Assembly (NCBI RefSeq): GCF_030553305.1
Contig: NZ_JARRAH010000003.1
Location: 176,924-240,923, forward strand
From: Halomarina ordinaria
GTDB taxonomy: Archaea > Halobacteriota > Halobacteria > Halobacteriales > Haloarculaceae
Length of the DNA stretch: 64,000 nucleotides
Direction: 5' to 3'
The translations under genes were made by a program, and so were the position numbers. The notes beneath the pieces were generated by a model. That model did no database searches. It saw nothing but the letters and a program-made list of their open reading frames with translations, and was not told the origin of the DNA. Positions 44,711 through 54,539 of the stretch are shown here, piece by piece (the stretch's first letter is position 1; every line of letters starts with the position of its first letter).

Positions 44711-46756
44711 ATGGCGACAGAAACTCGAAGCCGCGTCGACCATCCGCTGGACCCGTTGACGCGCGAGGAGATAACCGCCGCGCGCGAACTCCTCGAGGAC
44801 GCGCGCGACGTCGCACCGGAGAGTCGGTACGTGAAGATCGTCCTCGACGAACCCGCGAAGGACGACCTCGCGGCGTACGAAGCCGAGGACGAGTCCGTCG
44901 ACCGCCGGGCGTTCGTCATCGTCCGCGACCGCGAGGCGCGGACGACGTACGAGGCGGTCGTCTCGCTCGACGGGGAGACGGTCGTCTCGTGGGAGGAGGT
45001 CCCCGGCGTCCAGCCCTCCATCACCCTGGAGGAGTTCGACGAGTGCGAGCGGGTGGTCAAGGCGAACGAGGAGTGGCGGGAGGCGGCGGCGAAGCGCGGC
45101 GTCGAGGACTTCGACCTCGCCATCGTCGACCCCTGGTCGGCCGGCCACCACCTCGTTCCCGACGACGTCGACCGGGAGCGCAGGCTCGCCCACGCGATGT
45201 CGTGGATTCGCACGAGCGAGGAGGACAACGGCTACGCCCGCCCCCTCGACGGTATCCACGCCTGGGTCGACCTGGACGAGATGACCGTGGTGAAGGTGCT
45301 CGACCGGGGGACGAAGATAGACGACGTGGTGAACGACCTGGAGGACGCCCCCTACCGCGAGTCCGAGCGCGACCTGCGGACGGACCTGAAGCCGTACAAC
45401 GTCGACCAGCCGGAGGGGCCGAGCTGGGAGGTCGACGGCCGGAAGATAGAGTGGCAGAAGTGGCACCTGCGGGTGGGGTGGACCCAGCGCGAGGGCCTCG
45501 TCCTCCACGACATCGGCTACGAGGACGACGGCGAGGTGCGCTCGGTCGTCAACCGCGCCTCCTGCGTCGAGATGTCCGTTCCCTACGGCGACCCGGACCC
45601 GAACCACAACTGGAAGAACGCCTTCGACGTCGGCGAGTACAACATCGGCCGCCTGGCGAACCCGCTCATGGAGGGCTGTGACTGCCTCGGTTACATGCAC
45701 TACTTCGACGCGGTGATGAACGACGCCTCCGGCGAGGTGAACGTCGTCCCCAACGCCGTCTGCGTCCACGAGGAGGACTTCGGTACGCTCTGGAAGCACA
45801 CCGACTGGCGGACCGAGAACACGGAGGTGCGCCGCTCGCGACGGCTCGTCGTCTCCTTCGTCGCCACCGTCGGCAACTACGACTACGAGTTCAACTGGTA
45901 CTTCTACCAGGACGGCTCGATGCAACCGCAAGTCCGACTCACGGGCATCAACAGCAACGGCCTCGTCGCGCCCGGCGAGGAGCAACCGCCCGGCTACTAC
46001 GAGATGATGGCCCCCCACGTGAAGGGGATGGTCCACCAGCACTTCTTCAACTTCCGTCTCGACGTGGATATCGACGGCCGGACGAACGAACTCTACCGGC
46101 GGCAGAACCGGCCCATCCCGAAGGGGCCGAACGCGGACATCACGTGGAACGGCGTCGAGGACACCGGCGAGGTGAACCCGACCGGCGCCGCCTTCTACGC
46201 CGAGAAGGTGCAACTGGCGAGCGAACAGGAGGCCCAGGACCTCATCGACTCGCGCAAGGGACGGTACTGGCAGATAGAGAACCCCGAACGGACGAACTCC
46301 CTCGACCGCCCCGTTGGCTACCGCCTCGTCCCCGGCGAGAACGTCGAGTCGTGCGCGCAACTGGATTCGAGCGTCAACGAGCGCGCGACGTTCATCTCGA
46401 AGCACCTGTGGGCGACTCCCTACCGACCCGACGAGCGCTTCCCGGCCGGCGAGTACCCCAACCAGCACGCCGGCGGCGCGGGCCTCCCCGAGTGGACCGA
46501 GGCCGACCGCTCGCTCGACGGCGAGGACATCGTCCTCTGGTACACCCTCGGCGTGAACCACGTCGACCGCCCCGAGGACTGGCCCATCCTCCCCGCCCAC
46601 CTCGCCAGTTTCAAACTGGAGCCGGTGAACTTCTTCGACGAGAACCCCGCGATGGACGTCCCGCCCGAACACGCCATCAAGGACATCCACGAGCGCCGCG
46701 CCGCGAAGTACGAGGACCCCGACAGCGTCTCCAGACAGCGCGCCGAGGACGACTGA
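44711..46756 (+). CDS. Copper-containing primary amine oxidase
   Basis: A 681-residue quinoprotein that oxidises primary amines to aldehydes, releasing ammonia and hydrogen peroxide. The topaquinone precursor is Tyr390 in the consensus GNYDYEF; the catalytic base is Asp306 in AFDVGEYNIG; copper ligands are His442 and His444 in VHQHFFNFRLDVDIDG and the His in GVNHVDRPEDWP. Length and order match bacterial amine oxidases. No signal peptide, so it is cytoplasmic. The aldehyde product could be handled by the dehydrogenases in this window and the peroxide by KatG. Confidence 0.95.
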   Translation: MATETRSRVDHPLDPLTREEITAARELLEDARDVAPESRYVKIVLDEPAKDDLAAYEAEDESVDRRAFVIVRDREARTTYEAVVSLDGETVVSWEEVPGVQPSITLEEFDECERVVKANEEWREAAAKRGVEDFDLAIVDPWSAGHHLVPDDVDRERRLAHAMSWIRTSEEDNGYARPLDGIHAWVDLDEMTVVKVLDRGTKIDDVVNDLEDAPYRESERDLRTDLKPYNVDQPEGPSWEVDGRKIEWQKWHLRVGWTQREGLVLHDIGYEDDGEVRSVVNRASCVEMSVPYGDPDPNHNWKNAFDVGEYNIGRLANPLMEGCDCLGYMHYFDAVMNDASGEVNVVPNAVCVHEEDFGTLWKHTDWRTENTEVRRSRRLVVSFVATVGNYDYEFNWYFYQDGSMQPQVRLTGINSNGLVAPGEEQPPGYYEMMAPHVKGMVHQHFFNFRLDVDIDGRTNELYRRQNRPIPKGPNADITWNGVEDTGEVNPTGAAFYAEKVQLASEQEAQDLIDSRKGRYWQIENPERTNSLDRPVGYRLVPGENVESCAQLDSSVNERATFISKHLWATPYRPDERFPAGEYPNQHAGGAGLPEWTEADRSLDGEDIVLWYTLGVNHVDRPEDWPILPAHLASFKLEPVNFFDENPAMDVPPEHAIKDIHERRAAKYEDPDSVSRQRAEDD

Positions 46757-46813
46757 CCGCGACACCCCTTCCGGCGTCGCGCCCGACCCGGCGTCGTTCG
46801 ACGACCCGGGTTA

Positions 46814-47827
46814 GGGTTCGAGGACGACGCGGAACCGGGCGTCGTTCGAGAGCATCCGGTCGTACGCCGCGGAGACCTCCGCCAGCGGGTACGTCTCCGT
46901 CCGGGGGGCGATTCCGCGCAGGTCGCTGAACTCCAGGGTGTCCTGCGAGTCGCGGGCGTGGCCCGACCCCCACCCGCCGACGTCGCCGCGCGTACCGACG
47001 AGGTACTGGACGTCGACGCTCACCGGGTCGCCGGGGACGCCGACGACCACCAGTTCGCCGTCGTTGCCGAGGCCGCCGACGACGGACTCGATGGCGTCGC
47101 TCGACGGCGCCGTCCCGAGGACGACGCGCGCGCCGCCGAGGTCCTGCAGGGCTGCCGCGGGGTCCTCCTCGGCGGTGTCGACGAAGTGGTCCGCGCCGAG
47201 GTCGAGCGCCAGGTCGCGCTTGTCGGGGCTGTGCGAGAGGGCGACCGTCTCGAAGCCCGCGGCGTGGGCGTACTGGAGCGCGAGGTGGCCCAGACCACCG
47301 ATACCCTGGACGGCGACGAGGTCACCGGCGTGCGCGCCGCTGTTGCGCAGCGCGTTGTAGGTGGTGATACCGGCACAGAGCAGCGGCGCGGCGTCGACGG
47401 CCGCGAGGTCGTCGGGGATGCGCGCGAGCGCCTCGGCCGGGACGGCGGCGTACTCGGCGTAGCCGCCGTCGAAGGTGAGGCCGGTGATGTCCGCGTTCTC
47501 GCACTGGAGGAACTTCCCACGACGACACGGCTCGCAGGTGAAGCAGTGGCCGCCGTGCCAGCCGGCGCCGACGCGGTCGCCCTCGTGCCACGTCGTCACG
47601 TCCTCGCCGACGGCCGCGACGTGCCCCGCCACCTCGTGCCCGGGGATGCGCGGGTACGCCACGCCGGGGTAGGTCCCTTCCTTCGTGAAGACGTCGCTGT
47701 GACAGATGCCGCAGGCGTCCACCTCCACGAGGACCTCCCCGGGGCCCGGGTCGGGGACCTCGCGCTCGACGAGTTCGAACTCGGCTCCGGCCTCCGGGAC
47801 GACCGCCGCACGCATGGTGTCCGACAT
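46814..47827 (-). CDS. Zinc-dependent alcohol dehydrogenase (AdhP-like)
   Basis: A 337-residue medium-chain dehydrogenase. Catalytic zinc ligands appear in DACGICHSDVFTKEG and IPGHEVAGHV; the structural zinc lobe is CFTCEPCRRGKFLQC; the coenzyme site is VQGIGGLGHLALQYAHAAGF. It belongs to the AdhP/AdhT-type ethanol dehydrogenase subgroup. It converges on the amine oxidase gene with about 57 bases between stops. It could reduce aldehydes from amine oxidation, but independent transcription argues for caution. In-frame starts exist at 47836, 47827 and 47815. Confidence 0.92.
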
Positions 47828-47988
47828 ACGGTCCATTGGGACGTCGCCGTCAAGTGTGGGGGTTCGCCGGCGGAATCTGCCGGGTCGTGTCGCCCCGCCG
47901 TGCCCACCGTTCCCGATTCCCGGCCCCCGCGTATGAAAAGGGAATTAACGACCGCCCCCGACCTCCGGGTACGGCCTCACCACCACAC

Positions 47989-49359
47989 ATGTCGAGAGAA
48001 TACGACCTCATCATCGTCGGCGGGGGTATCAGCGGGGCGTCGCTGCTCTATACGGCGGCGAAGTTCACGGACATCGAGGACGTCGCGCTCGTCGAGAAGG
48101 AGTCGGAACTCGCGGCCGTCAACTCCCACCACACGAACAACTCACAGACCCTCCACTTCGGGGACATCGAGACGAACTACTCCCTGGAGAAGGCCGAGGA
48201 GGTCAAGGAGGGCGCCGAACTGCTGGCGGGCTACCTCGAGAACGCGGACCCCGACCGGGACCTCCACAGCAAGCGGAGCAAGATGGTGCTCGCGGTCGGC
48301 GACAGGGAGGTGGCGGAACTCGAGTCGCGCTACCACGACGAGGGGTTCGGCGACCTCTTCCCGAAGCTCCGGGCCATCGGGCGCGAGGAGATAGCGGACC
48401 TCGAACCCGGCGTGGTCGAGGGACGCGACCCGGGGACGGACCTGCTGGCGCTCCAGACGCCCGACGGCTACGTGGTCGACTACGGCGCGACGGCGACGTC
48501 GTTCGTCCGGGCGGCACAGGAGGAGGAGGGGGTCGACGTCTACCTCGGGACGGCGGTGACGGGTATCGAGGAGCGCGGTGACGGGTTCACCGTCCGGACC
48601 GGCCGGGGGCGCTTCGCGGCGGACGCCACCGTCGTCGCGGCGGGGTCCCACAGCCTCCAGCTGGCGAAGGAGATGGGCTACGGCGAGGACCTCTCGCTGC
48701 TTCCCGTCGCGGGGAGCTTCTTCCTCGCGGACGACCTCCTGAACGGGAAGGTGTACACCCTCCAGATGAAGCGACTCCCGTTCGCGGCCGTCCACGGCGA
48801 CGCGGACGTCCACGACCCCTCCACCACCCGCTTCGGCCCGACGGCGAAGGTCGTCCCGGCGCTCGAACGGGGCCGCCTCTCGACCGTCTCCGACTTCTTC
48901 GACGTCTTCGGGCTGAACGCGGAGTCGATGCTCAGCTACGCCAACGTCCTCGCCGACCCCATCCTCCTGCCGTACGTCCTCCGGAACGTCGTCTACGACC
49001 TCCCGGTGGTCGGCAAGCGGGCGTTCCTCCCGCACGTCCAGAAGGTCGTCCCGACCGTCGAGGTCGAGGACATCGAACGGGCCACGGGCTACGGCGGCAT
49101 CCGGCCCCAGATCGTCGACACCGAGGCGAGGGAACTGGACATGGGCGAGGCGACCATCACCGGCGACGGCATCGTCTTCAACATCACGCCGTCGCCGGGC
49201 GCGTCCACCTGCCTGAAGAACGCGATGCGGGACGTCGAGACGGTCCTCGACGTCCTCGACGACGACTACGCGTTCGACGAGGCGGGCTTCCGCGCGGCGA
49301 CCATCGACAACTTCCCCCGACCCGCCGAACGGGACGTGGGCGCGCCCACGAGCGAGTGA
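47989..49359 (+). CDS. mqo: Malate:quinone oxidoreductase-like FAD protein
   Basis: A 456-residue flavoprotein. It starts YDLIIVGGGISGASLLYTAAKFTDIEDVALVEKE (FAD site) and then has NSHHTNNSQTLHFGDIETNYSLEKA, a near match to the epsilonproteobacterial type of malate:quinone oxidoreductase as I recall it. The C-terminal part has GGIRPQIVDTEARELDMGEA and FNITPSPGASTCLKNA, closing the FAD domain. It would oxidise malate at the inner membrane face and feed quinone, bypassing NAD-malate dehydrogenase. A TTAACG box lies about 45 bases upstream. Confidence 0.85.
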   Translation: MSREYDLIIVGGGISGASLLYTAAKFTDIEDVALVEKESELAAVNSHHTNNSQTLHFGDIETNYSLEKAEEVKEGAELLAGYLENADPDRDLHSKRSKMVLAVGDREVAELESRYHDEGFGDLFPKLRAIGREEIADLEPGVVEGRDPGTDLLALQTPDGYVVDYGATATSFVRAAQEEEGVDVYLGTAVTGIEERGDGFTVRTGRGRFAADATVVAAGSHSLQLAKEMGYGEDLSLLPVAGSFFLADDLLNGKVYTLQMKRLPFAAVHGDADVHDPSTTRFGPTAKVVPALERGRLSTVSDFFDVFGLNAESMLSYANVLADPILLPYVLRNVVYDLPVVGKRAFLPHVQKVVPTVEVEDIERATGYGGIRPQIVDTEARELDMGEATITGDGIVFNITPSPGASTCLKNAMRDVETVLDVLDDDYAFDEAGFRAATIDNFPRPAERDVGAPTSE

Positions 49360-49446
49360 GGCCGGGCGGCCCGTCCCGCCGACGTTCGCCCCGAGACACG
49401 TCGCTCCGGACGAACATTCATATCGATTACAGTACGACGTGTGAGT

Positions 49447-49701
49447 ATGAGTGCCCCGACGCTTCTCGCGCTCTCGCAACGCGACGAGGCGTTCTGGCTC
49501 GGACTCGCGCTGCTCCTCGTCGGCGCAGCGCTGACGAGCGGTGCGCCGACTTCCGGCGAGTGGGACGGCGGAGACCTACTCCTGACGCTGGGATGGCTCG
49601 TCCTCTCGACCAGACTCGCCGTCGCCGCGTTCCGTATCGTGCGGACCACGGTACGGGCGGGACTGCTGGGTTACAGGGAGGGCGCGTCCGGCGAACGGTA
49701 G
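49447..49701 (+). CDS. Small membrane protein
   Basis: An 84-residue protein with two predicted transmembrane helices (FWLGLALLLVGAALTSG and LLLTLGWLVLSTRLAVAAFRIV). The ATG is about 27 bases after CATATCGATTA, a good promoter box; a GTG two codons earlier is also possible. Function unknown. Confidence 0.65.
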   Translation: MSAPTLLALSQRDEAFWLGLALLLVGAALTSGAPTSGEWDGGDLLLTLGWLVLSTRLAVAAFRIVRTTVRAGLLGYREGASGER

Positions 49702-49788
49702 TCGCCCGCTCGCCCGGCACCGACCGGACGTGCGTCTGCATGCGGTAGCCGGGCGCAGGTCTTTGCCGCCAGTCGCCCTCCTCTCCCC

Positions 49789-50859
49789 ATGGTCAGCCTT
49801 TCGACGGTCACGACGACAGGCAGACAGGTGGCGTCCGAGTTCTCCGAGAAGAACGTCACGTTCATGGCCGCGGGCATCGCGTACAACGCGTTCGTCTCGC
49901 TCGCGCCATTGCTGCTGCTCCTGCTGCTGGTCGTGACGGTGCTCGGCGGCGGCCTGGAGGCCCGCATCGTCGACATCGCCCAGGGGTCGCTCCCGGGGCC
50001 CATCGCCGATACCGTCACCCAGATTTTCGAGGGTGGGTCGACGGCCGCCGGCGCGTCCGCGGTCGGACTGGTCGTGCTGGTCTGGGGGTCGCTGAAGATA
50101 TTCCGCGGCCTCGACACCGCGTTCTCGGAGATCTACGAGACCGACGACGACAACTCGTTCGCCGACCAGATGAAAGACGGCGCCGTCGTGCTGGGCGGTC
50201 TCATCGCGGCCGGCGTCGCCACCGCGGGGTTGAGTGCCGTGTTCGCGTCGTTCGCCGACGCGGTCCCCTTTCTCGGGGTCCTCGCACCGGTGGTGCTCGT
50301 CTTCGGACTGGTGCTCGCGTTCTTCCCGATGTACTACGTCTTCCCCGACACGGCCCTGACGTGGCAACAGGTCGTGCCGGGCGTCGTCGTCGCGGCGGTC
50401 GGCTGGGCCGTACTCCAGTCGCTCTTCCAGGTCTACCTCGTGTTCAAGGGCGGTGGGTCGACGAGTTTCTTCAGCGGTGTCATCATTATCATCACGTGGC
50501 TGTACTTCTCGGGTCTCGTGCTCCTGCTCGGCGCGGTCATCAACGCGGTCGTCGGCGGGCACGCGACGGGGGTCGCCGGCGGCGTCGGCCGGGGCGCCAC
50601 GGAGACCGCACCGGCCCGCGAGACGACGCTGGGTCGCGACGACCTCGCGGCGTACCTCGGGACCCTCCGTGGCCGACTGACCGGCCACGACCGATGGGCG
50701 GTGTCGACGAACGGGGCCGCGACCGCGACCAGGGTCGCTCCCCTGCGTCCGCCCGAGGCGGTCGACGTCGAGGAGTACTCCGCCGTCGAGGGCGGCGAGG
50801 AGGAGTGGACGGTCGTCCTCCGATGGCGGACCCCCGCCCGGGAGAGCGACGAGCGGTAG
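49789..50859 (+). CDS. YihY/UPF0761 family membrane protein
   Basis: A 356-residue protein with six transmembrane segments. FMAAGIAYNAFVSLAPLLLLLLLVVTVLG and VVLVWGSLKIFRGLDTAFSEIYE are diagnostic of the YihY/BrkB family, followed by the typical MYYVFPDTALTWQQVVPGVVVAAVGWAVLQSLFQVYLV. The C-terminal ~80 residues are a cytoplasmic, acidic tail with a repeated VAPLRPPEAVDVEEYSAVE-like motif. The family is widespread with no firmly known function. Confidence 0.9.
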   Translation: MVSLSTVTTTGRQVASEFSEKNVTFMAAGIAYNAFVSLAPLLLLLLLVVTVLGGGLEARIVDIAQGSLPGPIADTVTQIFEGGSTAAGASAVGLVVLVWGSLKIFRGLDTAFSEIYETDDDNSFADQMKDGAVVLGGLIAAGVATAGLSAVFASFADAVPFLGVLAPVVLVFGLVLAFFPMYYVFPDTALTWQQVVPGVVVAAVGWAVLQSLFQVYLVFKGGGSTSFFSGVIIIITWLYFSGLVLLLGAVINAVVGGHATGVAGGVGRGATETAPARETTLGRDDLAAYLGTLRGRLTGHDRWAVSTNGAATATRVAPLRPPEAVDVEEYSAVEGGEEEWTVVLRWRTPARESDER

Positions 50860-51064
50860 CGCGGGCCCTCTCGACCGGTACGGGGTTCCTCTCGTGGTCG
50901 CACCTCGTGGTCGAACCGTCGGGGCTCCCCCCGCTCCGCTCCGTCTCGATACCTTCGAACGACGGCCCGCACAATCGCTCCCCTTCGGCGGTTCTCATCG
51001 CGTGGGAACCGTGGCCGTCGACTTGTCCCCCGCGTCCGAAGCGCGGGCAACGGTGTCACCCAGC

Positions 51065-52051
51065 ATGGAGACGCACATCGAGCGGGTACGGGAGGGAGCG
51101 AGTTCCGAGTCGTCGCGTCGTCGGTCGGAGACCACGGGGGAACGCGAGCGCGACCGGGTCGACGAGCGACCCGACGCCTGTCCCGAGTGCGGCGGGCGCG
51201 TGACGACCGACGAGCGTCGCGCCGACCGGTCGTGCGCGGACTGCGGACTGGTCCTCGAGACGGAACGCGTCGACCCGGGGCCGGAGTGGCGAACGTTCCC
51301 CGAGGTGGACGACGACACGAGGAGTCGCGTCGGCGCCCCGGTCACGGGCCGGTATCACGACCGCGGGCTGTCGACCACCATCGGCTGGAAGGACGCGGAC
51401 GCCTTCGGGCAGACGCTCTCCGGCCGGCAGCGCGCGAAGATGAACCGCCTGCGCACCTGGGACGAGCGGTTCCGGTCGAAGGACGCGCACGAACGCAACC
51501 TGAAGCAGGCGCTCGGGGAGGTCGACCGCATGGCCAGCGCGCTCGGGTTGCCCCGCGCCACCCGGGAGGTGGCCGCGTCGCTCTACCGGACGGCGCTGTC
51601 GAACGACCTCCTCCCCGGTCGGTGCATCGAGGGGGTCGCCTCCGCCTGCCTCTACGCCGCGGCGCGTCAGACCGAGAGCCCCCGCGGTCTGGACGAACTG
51701 GCGACGGTCAGCCGCGTCGAGCGCCTCCGCATCCAGCGCGCCTACCGGTACGTGGTGCGCGAACTCGACCTCGCCGTCGCCCCCGCCGACCCGCTGACCT
51801 ACCTCCGGCGCTTTCACTCGGCGCTCGGCTTCGACGACGAGGTGGAACACGTCGCCCGCGACCTCATCGAGGTGGCGACCGACCACAACGTCCACAGCGG
51901 GAAGAGCCCCCTCTCGCTCGCGGCCGGGGCGCTCTACGCCGCCGCTCGCCTCACGAACACGGAGACGACGCAGGCCGAGGTGAGCGAGGCGAGCGGCGTC
52001 AGCACCGTGACGATACGGGACCGCTACCGGGAGATACTGGCCGTTCAGTGA
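51065..52051 (+). CDS. tfb: Transcription initiation factor IIB (second TFB)
   Basis: A 328-residue TFB. Zinc ribbon CPECGGRVTTDERRADRSCADCGLV, B-finger region (GPEWRTFPEVDDDTRSRVGAPVTGRYHDRGLSTTIGWKD), two cyclin repeats and a C-terminal helix-turn-helix (TQAEVSEASGVSTVTIRDRYREIL) are all present. It is clearly a paralogue of the TFB at 17117 (both share RNLKQALGEV/IDRMASALGLP). The start METHIERVREG is chosen over a longer upstream frame of non-coding character. The immediate downstream gene converges on it. Confidence 0.92.
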   Translation: METHIERVREGASSESSRRRSETTGERERDRVDERPDACPECGGRVTTDERRADRSCADCGLVLETERVDPGPEWRTFPEVDDDTRSRVGAPVTGRYHDRGLSTTIGWKDADAFGQTLSGRQRAKMNRLRTWDERFRSKDAHERNLKQALGEVDRMASALGLPRATREVAASLYRTALSNDLLPGRCIEGVASACLYAAARQTESPRGLDELATVSRVERLRIQRAYRYVVRELDLAVAPADPLTYLRRFHSALGFDDEVEHVARDLIEVATDHNVHSGKSPLSLAAGALYAAARLTNTETTQAEVSEASGVSTVTIRDRYREILAVQ

Positions 52052-52066
52052 CCCGGTATCGGCGTC

Positions 52067-53575
52067 TCAGCGCGACCGGAGGTTACCGTACGCCTCCCGG
52101 AGGGTGACGCGGTCCACCTTCCCGGTCGCGGTCGTCGGTATCTCCTCGACGAACTCGACGCGCTGTGGGACCTCGTGGTCCTCGAGGCGCTCGTCGCAGA
52201 CTGCCCGGACCCGCTCGGCGGTGAGGTCGTCGTCGGTCCGCGTGATGACGACCGTGACGACCGCCCCCTTGAGGTCGTCGCGCGTGTCGATGACCGCCGC
52301 CCCGCCGACGGCGTCGAGTTCGTAGAGGGCCTCCTCTATCTCCCGGGGGGAGACGTCGGCACAACCGGTCGTGAACATGTCTTCGAGCCGGTCGACGACG
52401 AAGAGGTGGCCGTCCTCGTCCAGTCGCCCGACGTCGCCCGAGCGGAGCCACCGTTCGCCGTCGCGTTCGACGAAGGCCGCGGCGTCGTTGCGCCGCCGCT
52501 CGTACCCGGGCGTCACCGTGTCGCCGCGCCAGAGGAGTTCCCCGCGCTCCCCCCGCGCGACGGCGTCGCCCGTCTCGGGGTCCTCAATGCGAAGGGCGAC
52601 GACCTCGCGGGCGGGCGGACCGACGCTGCCCGGCTTCCGAGGGGTGTCCGGACGGTTGAACGCGGCCAGCGGCGTCGTCTCCGTCATCCCGTATCCTTCG
52701 AGGACCGGACAACCGAGCGTCGCCTCCGCCTCCTCGAACCGCCCCTTCGGCATCGGCGCGCCGCCGACGCCGACGGTCGACAGCGACGAGAGGTCGTAGC
52801 TGGCCGCGCCGCCGTCCTCCACGAGGTCGATGACCATGCTCGGCGTGAAGAAGGCGTACGTGACCCCGTCGGTCTCGACGGTCGAGAACACGCGGTCGGG
52901 GTCGAACGCCGGGAGCACGCGGTTCTCCGCGCGCGCGAGGAGGAGCGGCGTCGTGGTGACGTTGAGGCCGGTCACGTGAAAACACTGACACACCGTCAGC
53001 CCGACGTCCTCGCGCGTCAATCCGAGGGCGGTGACGATACCCATCGCGTTGGCGACGACGTTGCCGTGGGTGTGGCGGACGCCCTTCGGTCGGCCGGTCG
53101 TCCCGCTCGTGTAGAGTATCTCCGCGAGTTCGTCGCTTCGCCGCGGGTGGACGGTCGCCTCGTCGTCGGCCGCCTCCAGCGCGCTCCGGTAGTCGTCCCC
53201 CGCGCTCCCGTCGACGGTGAGCGTCGCGTCGACGGCGTCGGCCACCGACGCGAACGCCTCGTCCGTGACGAGCACCGAGACGTCGCTGACGTCGAGGACG
53301 TACCGCACCTCCGCGTCGGTGAACTGCGTGTTCACCGGGACGGTGACGGCGCCGCGCTTCAGTGCCCCGAGGTGCGCGGTCAGGAACGCCAGGCGGTTGT
53401 CGAGGCAGACGGCGACGCGGTCGCCGGGGTCGACACCGAGGCGTGCGAACGCGTTCGCGGCCGCGTTCGTCCGCCGTGACAGCGCCGCGTACGTCAGGAG
53501 CCGTCCGGCGTCACCCGTCGCCGGCTTCCCCGGGACGTCCCTCGCGGCGAGGTCGACGACGTTCGCGAAGTTCAT
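52067..53575 (-). CDS. AMP-dependent acyl-CoA synthetase/ligase
   Basis: A 502-residue adenylate-forming ligase that activates a carboxylic acid with ATP and joins it to CoA. Signature motifs: LYTSGTTGRPKGVRHTHGN (ATP binding), GYGMTETTP, WLRSGDVGRLDEDGHLFVVDRLEDMF and the C-terminal TATGKVDRVTLRE with the catalytic lysine. The start MNFANVVDLAARDVPGKPA is chosen; a CTTTATGATA box lies about 60 bases upstream. Substrate may be a medium-chain or aromatic acid. The 187-base gap to iclR upstream carries a palindrome that could control it. Confidence 0.92.
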   Translation of the reverse strand: MNFANVVDLAARDVPGKPATGDAGRLLTYAALSRRTNAAANAFARLGVDPGDRVAVCLDNRLAFLTAHLGALKRGAVTVPVNTQFTDAEVRYVLDVSDVSVLVTDEAFASVADAVDATLTVDGSAGDDYRSALEAADDEATVHPRRSDELAEILYTSGTTGRPKGVRHTHGNVVANAMGIVTALGLTREDVGLTVCQCFHVTGLNVTTTPLLLARAENRVLPAFDPDRVFSTVETDGVTYAFFTPSMVIDLVEDGGAASYDLSSLSTVGVGGAPMPKGRFEEAEATLGCPVLEGYGMTETTPLAAFNRPDTPRKPGSVGPPAREVVALRIEDPETGDAVARGERGELLWRGDTVTPGYERRRNDAAAFVERDGERWLRSGDVGRLDEDGHLFVVDRLEDMFTTGCADVSPREIEEALYELDAVGGAAVIDTRDDLKGAVVTVVITRTDDDLTAERVRAVCDERLEDHEVPQRVEFVEEIPTTATGKVDRVTLREAYGNLRSR

Positions 53576-53706
53576 ACGACGGAGACCGACGCCGAGCGCA
53601 ACTGTCTTTCCAACGATTGCTGACATATCATAAAGGACTCACTCTGCGCGTTCGGTTCGCCCGTGTCGCGACGTGGCGCTCGACGCGCTCGCGTCCGGCT
53701 ACACAC

Positions 53707-53723
53707 GTCCCACATGGTGGGAC
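53707..53723. promoter_or_regulatory. 17-base palindrome between iclR and the acyl-CoA ligase gene
   Basis: GTCCCAC-ATG-GTGGGAC, perfect 7-base arms with 3-base spacer, lies 132 bases upstream of the ligase ATG and 40 bases after the iclR stop. Same geometry as the palindrome at 54639. Candidate operator for the neighbouring IclR protein, or a terminator hairpin. Confidence 0.5.
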
Positions 53724-53762
53724 GCTCGCCGTCAGTTCGGTCCTACCTCACGACGGCTCCCG

Positions 53763-54539
53763 TCACTCGAGCGCCGCGAACGTGAGGTCCGCCCGCACGC
53801 CGTCGGCCGCCTCCCGGACGAGGGTCGGGAGGTCCCCCTCGATGGCCGGGCCCATCTCGGCGCCCGACCCGTAGGCGGCGACCGCACCGTGGACCCGCCC
53901 GTCGGTCGCTATCGGGGCGGCGACGCCCGCCATCCCCGGTATCATCTCTCCCCTGTCGACCGCGTAACCTCGCTCGCGGACCGTCGCTCGCGCCTCGTCG
54001 AGGGCTGATTCGTCGGTTATCGTTCGGTCGGTGCGCTCGGGTAGCCCGTGCCGGGCGACGATGTCGGCGACGCGGTCGTCCGGCAGGTGCGCGAGGATGG
54101 CCTTCCCCGGGGCGTTGGTGTGGAGGTGTTCGTGGGTCGGGTAGACGTGCCGGGCCGACGGCGGGAGGTCCTCGTAGTGCCACCCGGTCGCGAGCAGTAT
54201 CGTCCCCCGGCCGCTCTCCTCGACGACCAGTTGACAGTACCGGTTCGACCGTTCGGCGAGGCAGCGCACCTCCTCGCGGCCGTAGAGGAACACGTCGTTC
54301 CCGTTGCGCGACTCCCGCCCGAGGTGGAGGTACCGGGTGCTGAGTCGGTATCGTCCGTCGCGGCGGACGAGGTAGCCGAGCGCGTCGAGCGTCCGCAGGT
54401 GGTTGTGGACGGTGCTCTTCGGCAGGTCGAGCGCGTTCGCCAGTTCGGTGACGCCCGCCCGTTCTCGCTCCCGTATCGCGTCGACCACCGCGTAGGAGCG
54501 TTTCACCGATTCGATGGGGACGTCGGGGTCCGTGTCCAT
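53763..54539 (-). CDS. IclR family transcription regulator
   Basis: A 258-residue regulator. The N-terminal winged helix (SVKRSYAVVDAIRERERAGVTELANALDLPKSTVHNHLRTLDALGYLVRRDGRYRLS) and the GAF-like effector domain (ending AGVAAPIATDGRVHGAVAAYG) are complete. IclR proteins bind palindromes and respond to small carbon compounds. The ATG is about 27 bases after a GAGTTAAGTG box. Divergent from a GMC dehydrogenase operon and upstream of an acyl-CoA ligase, it is the likely regulator of one or both. Confidence 0.93.
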   Translation of the reverse strand: MDTDPDVPIESVKRSYAVVDAIRERERAGVTELANALDLPKSTVHNHLRTLDALGYLVRRDGRYRLSTRYLHLGRESRNGNDVFLYGREEVRCLAERSNRYCQLVVEESGRGTILLATGWHYEDLPPSARHVYPTHEHLHTNAPGKAILAHLPDDRVADIVARHGLPERTDRTITDESALDEARATVRERGYAVDRGEMIPGMAGVAAPIATDGRVHGAVAAYGSGAEMGPAIEGDLPTLVREAADGVRADLTFAALE

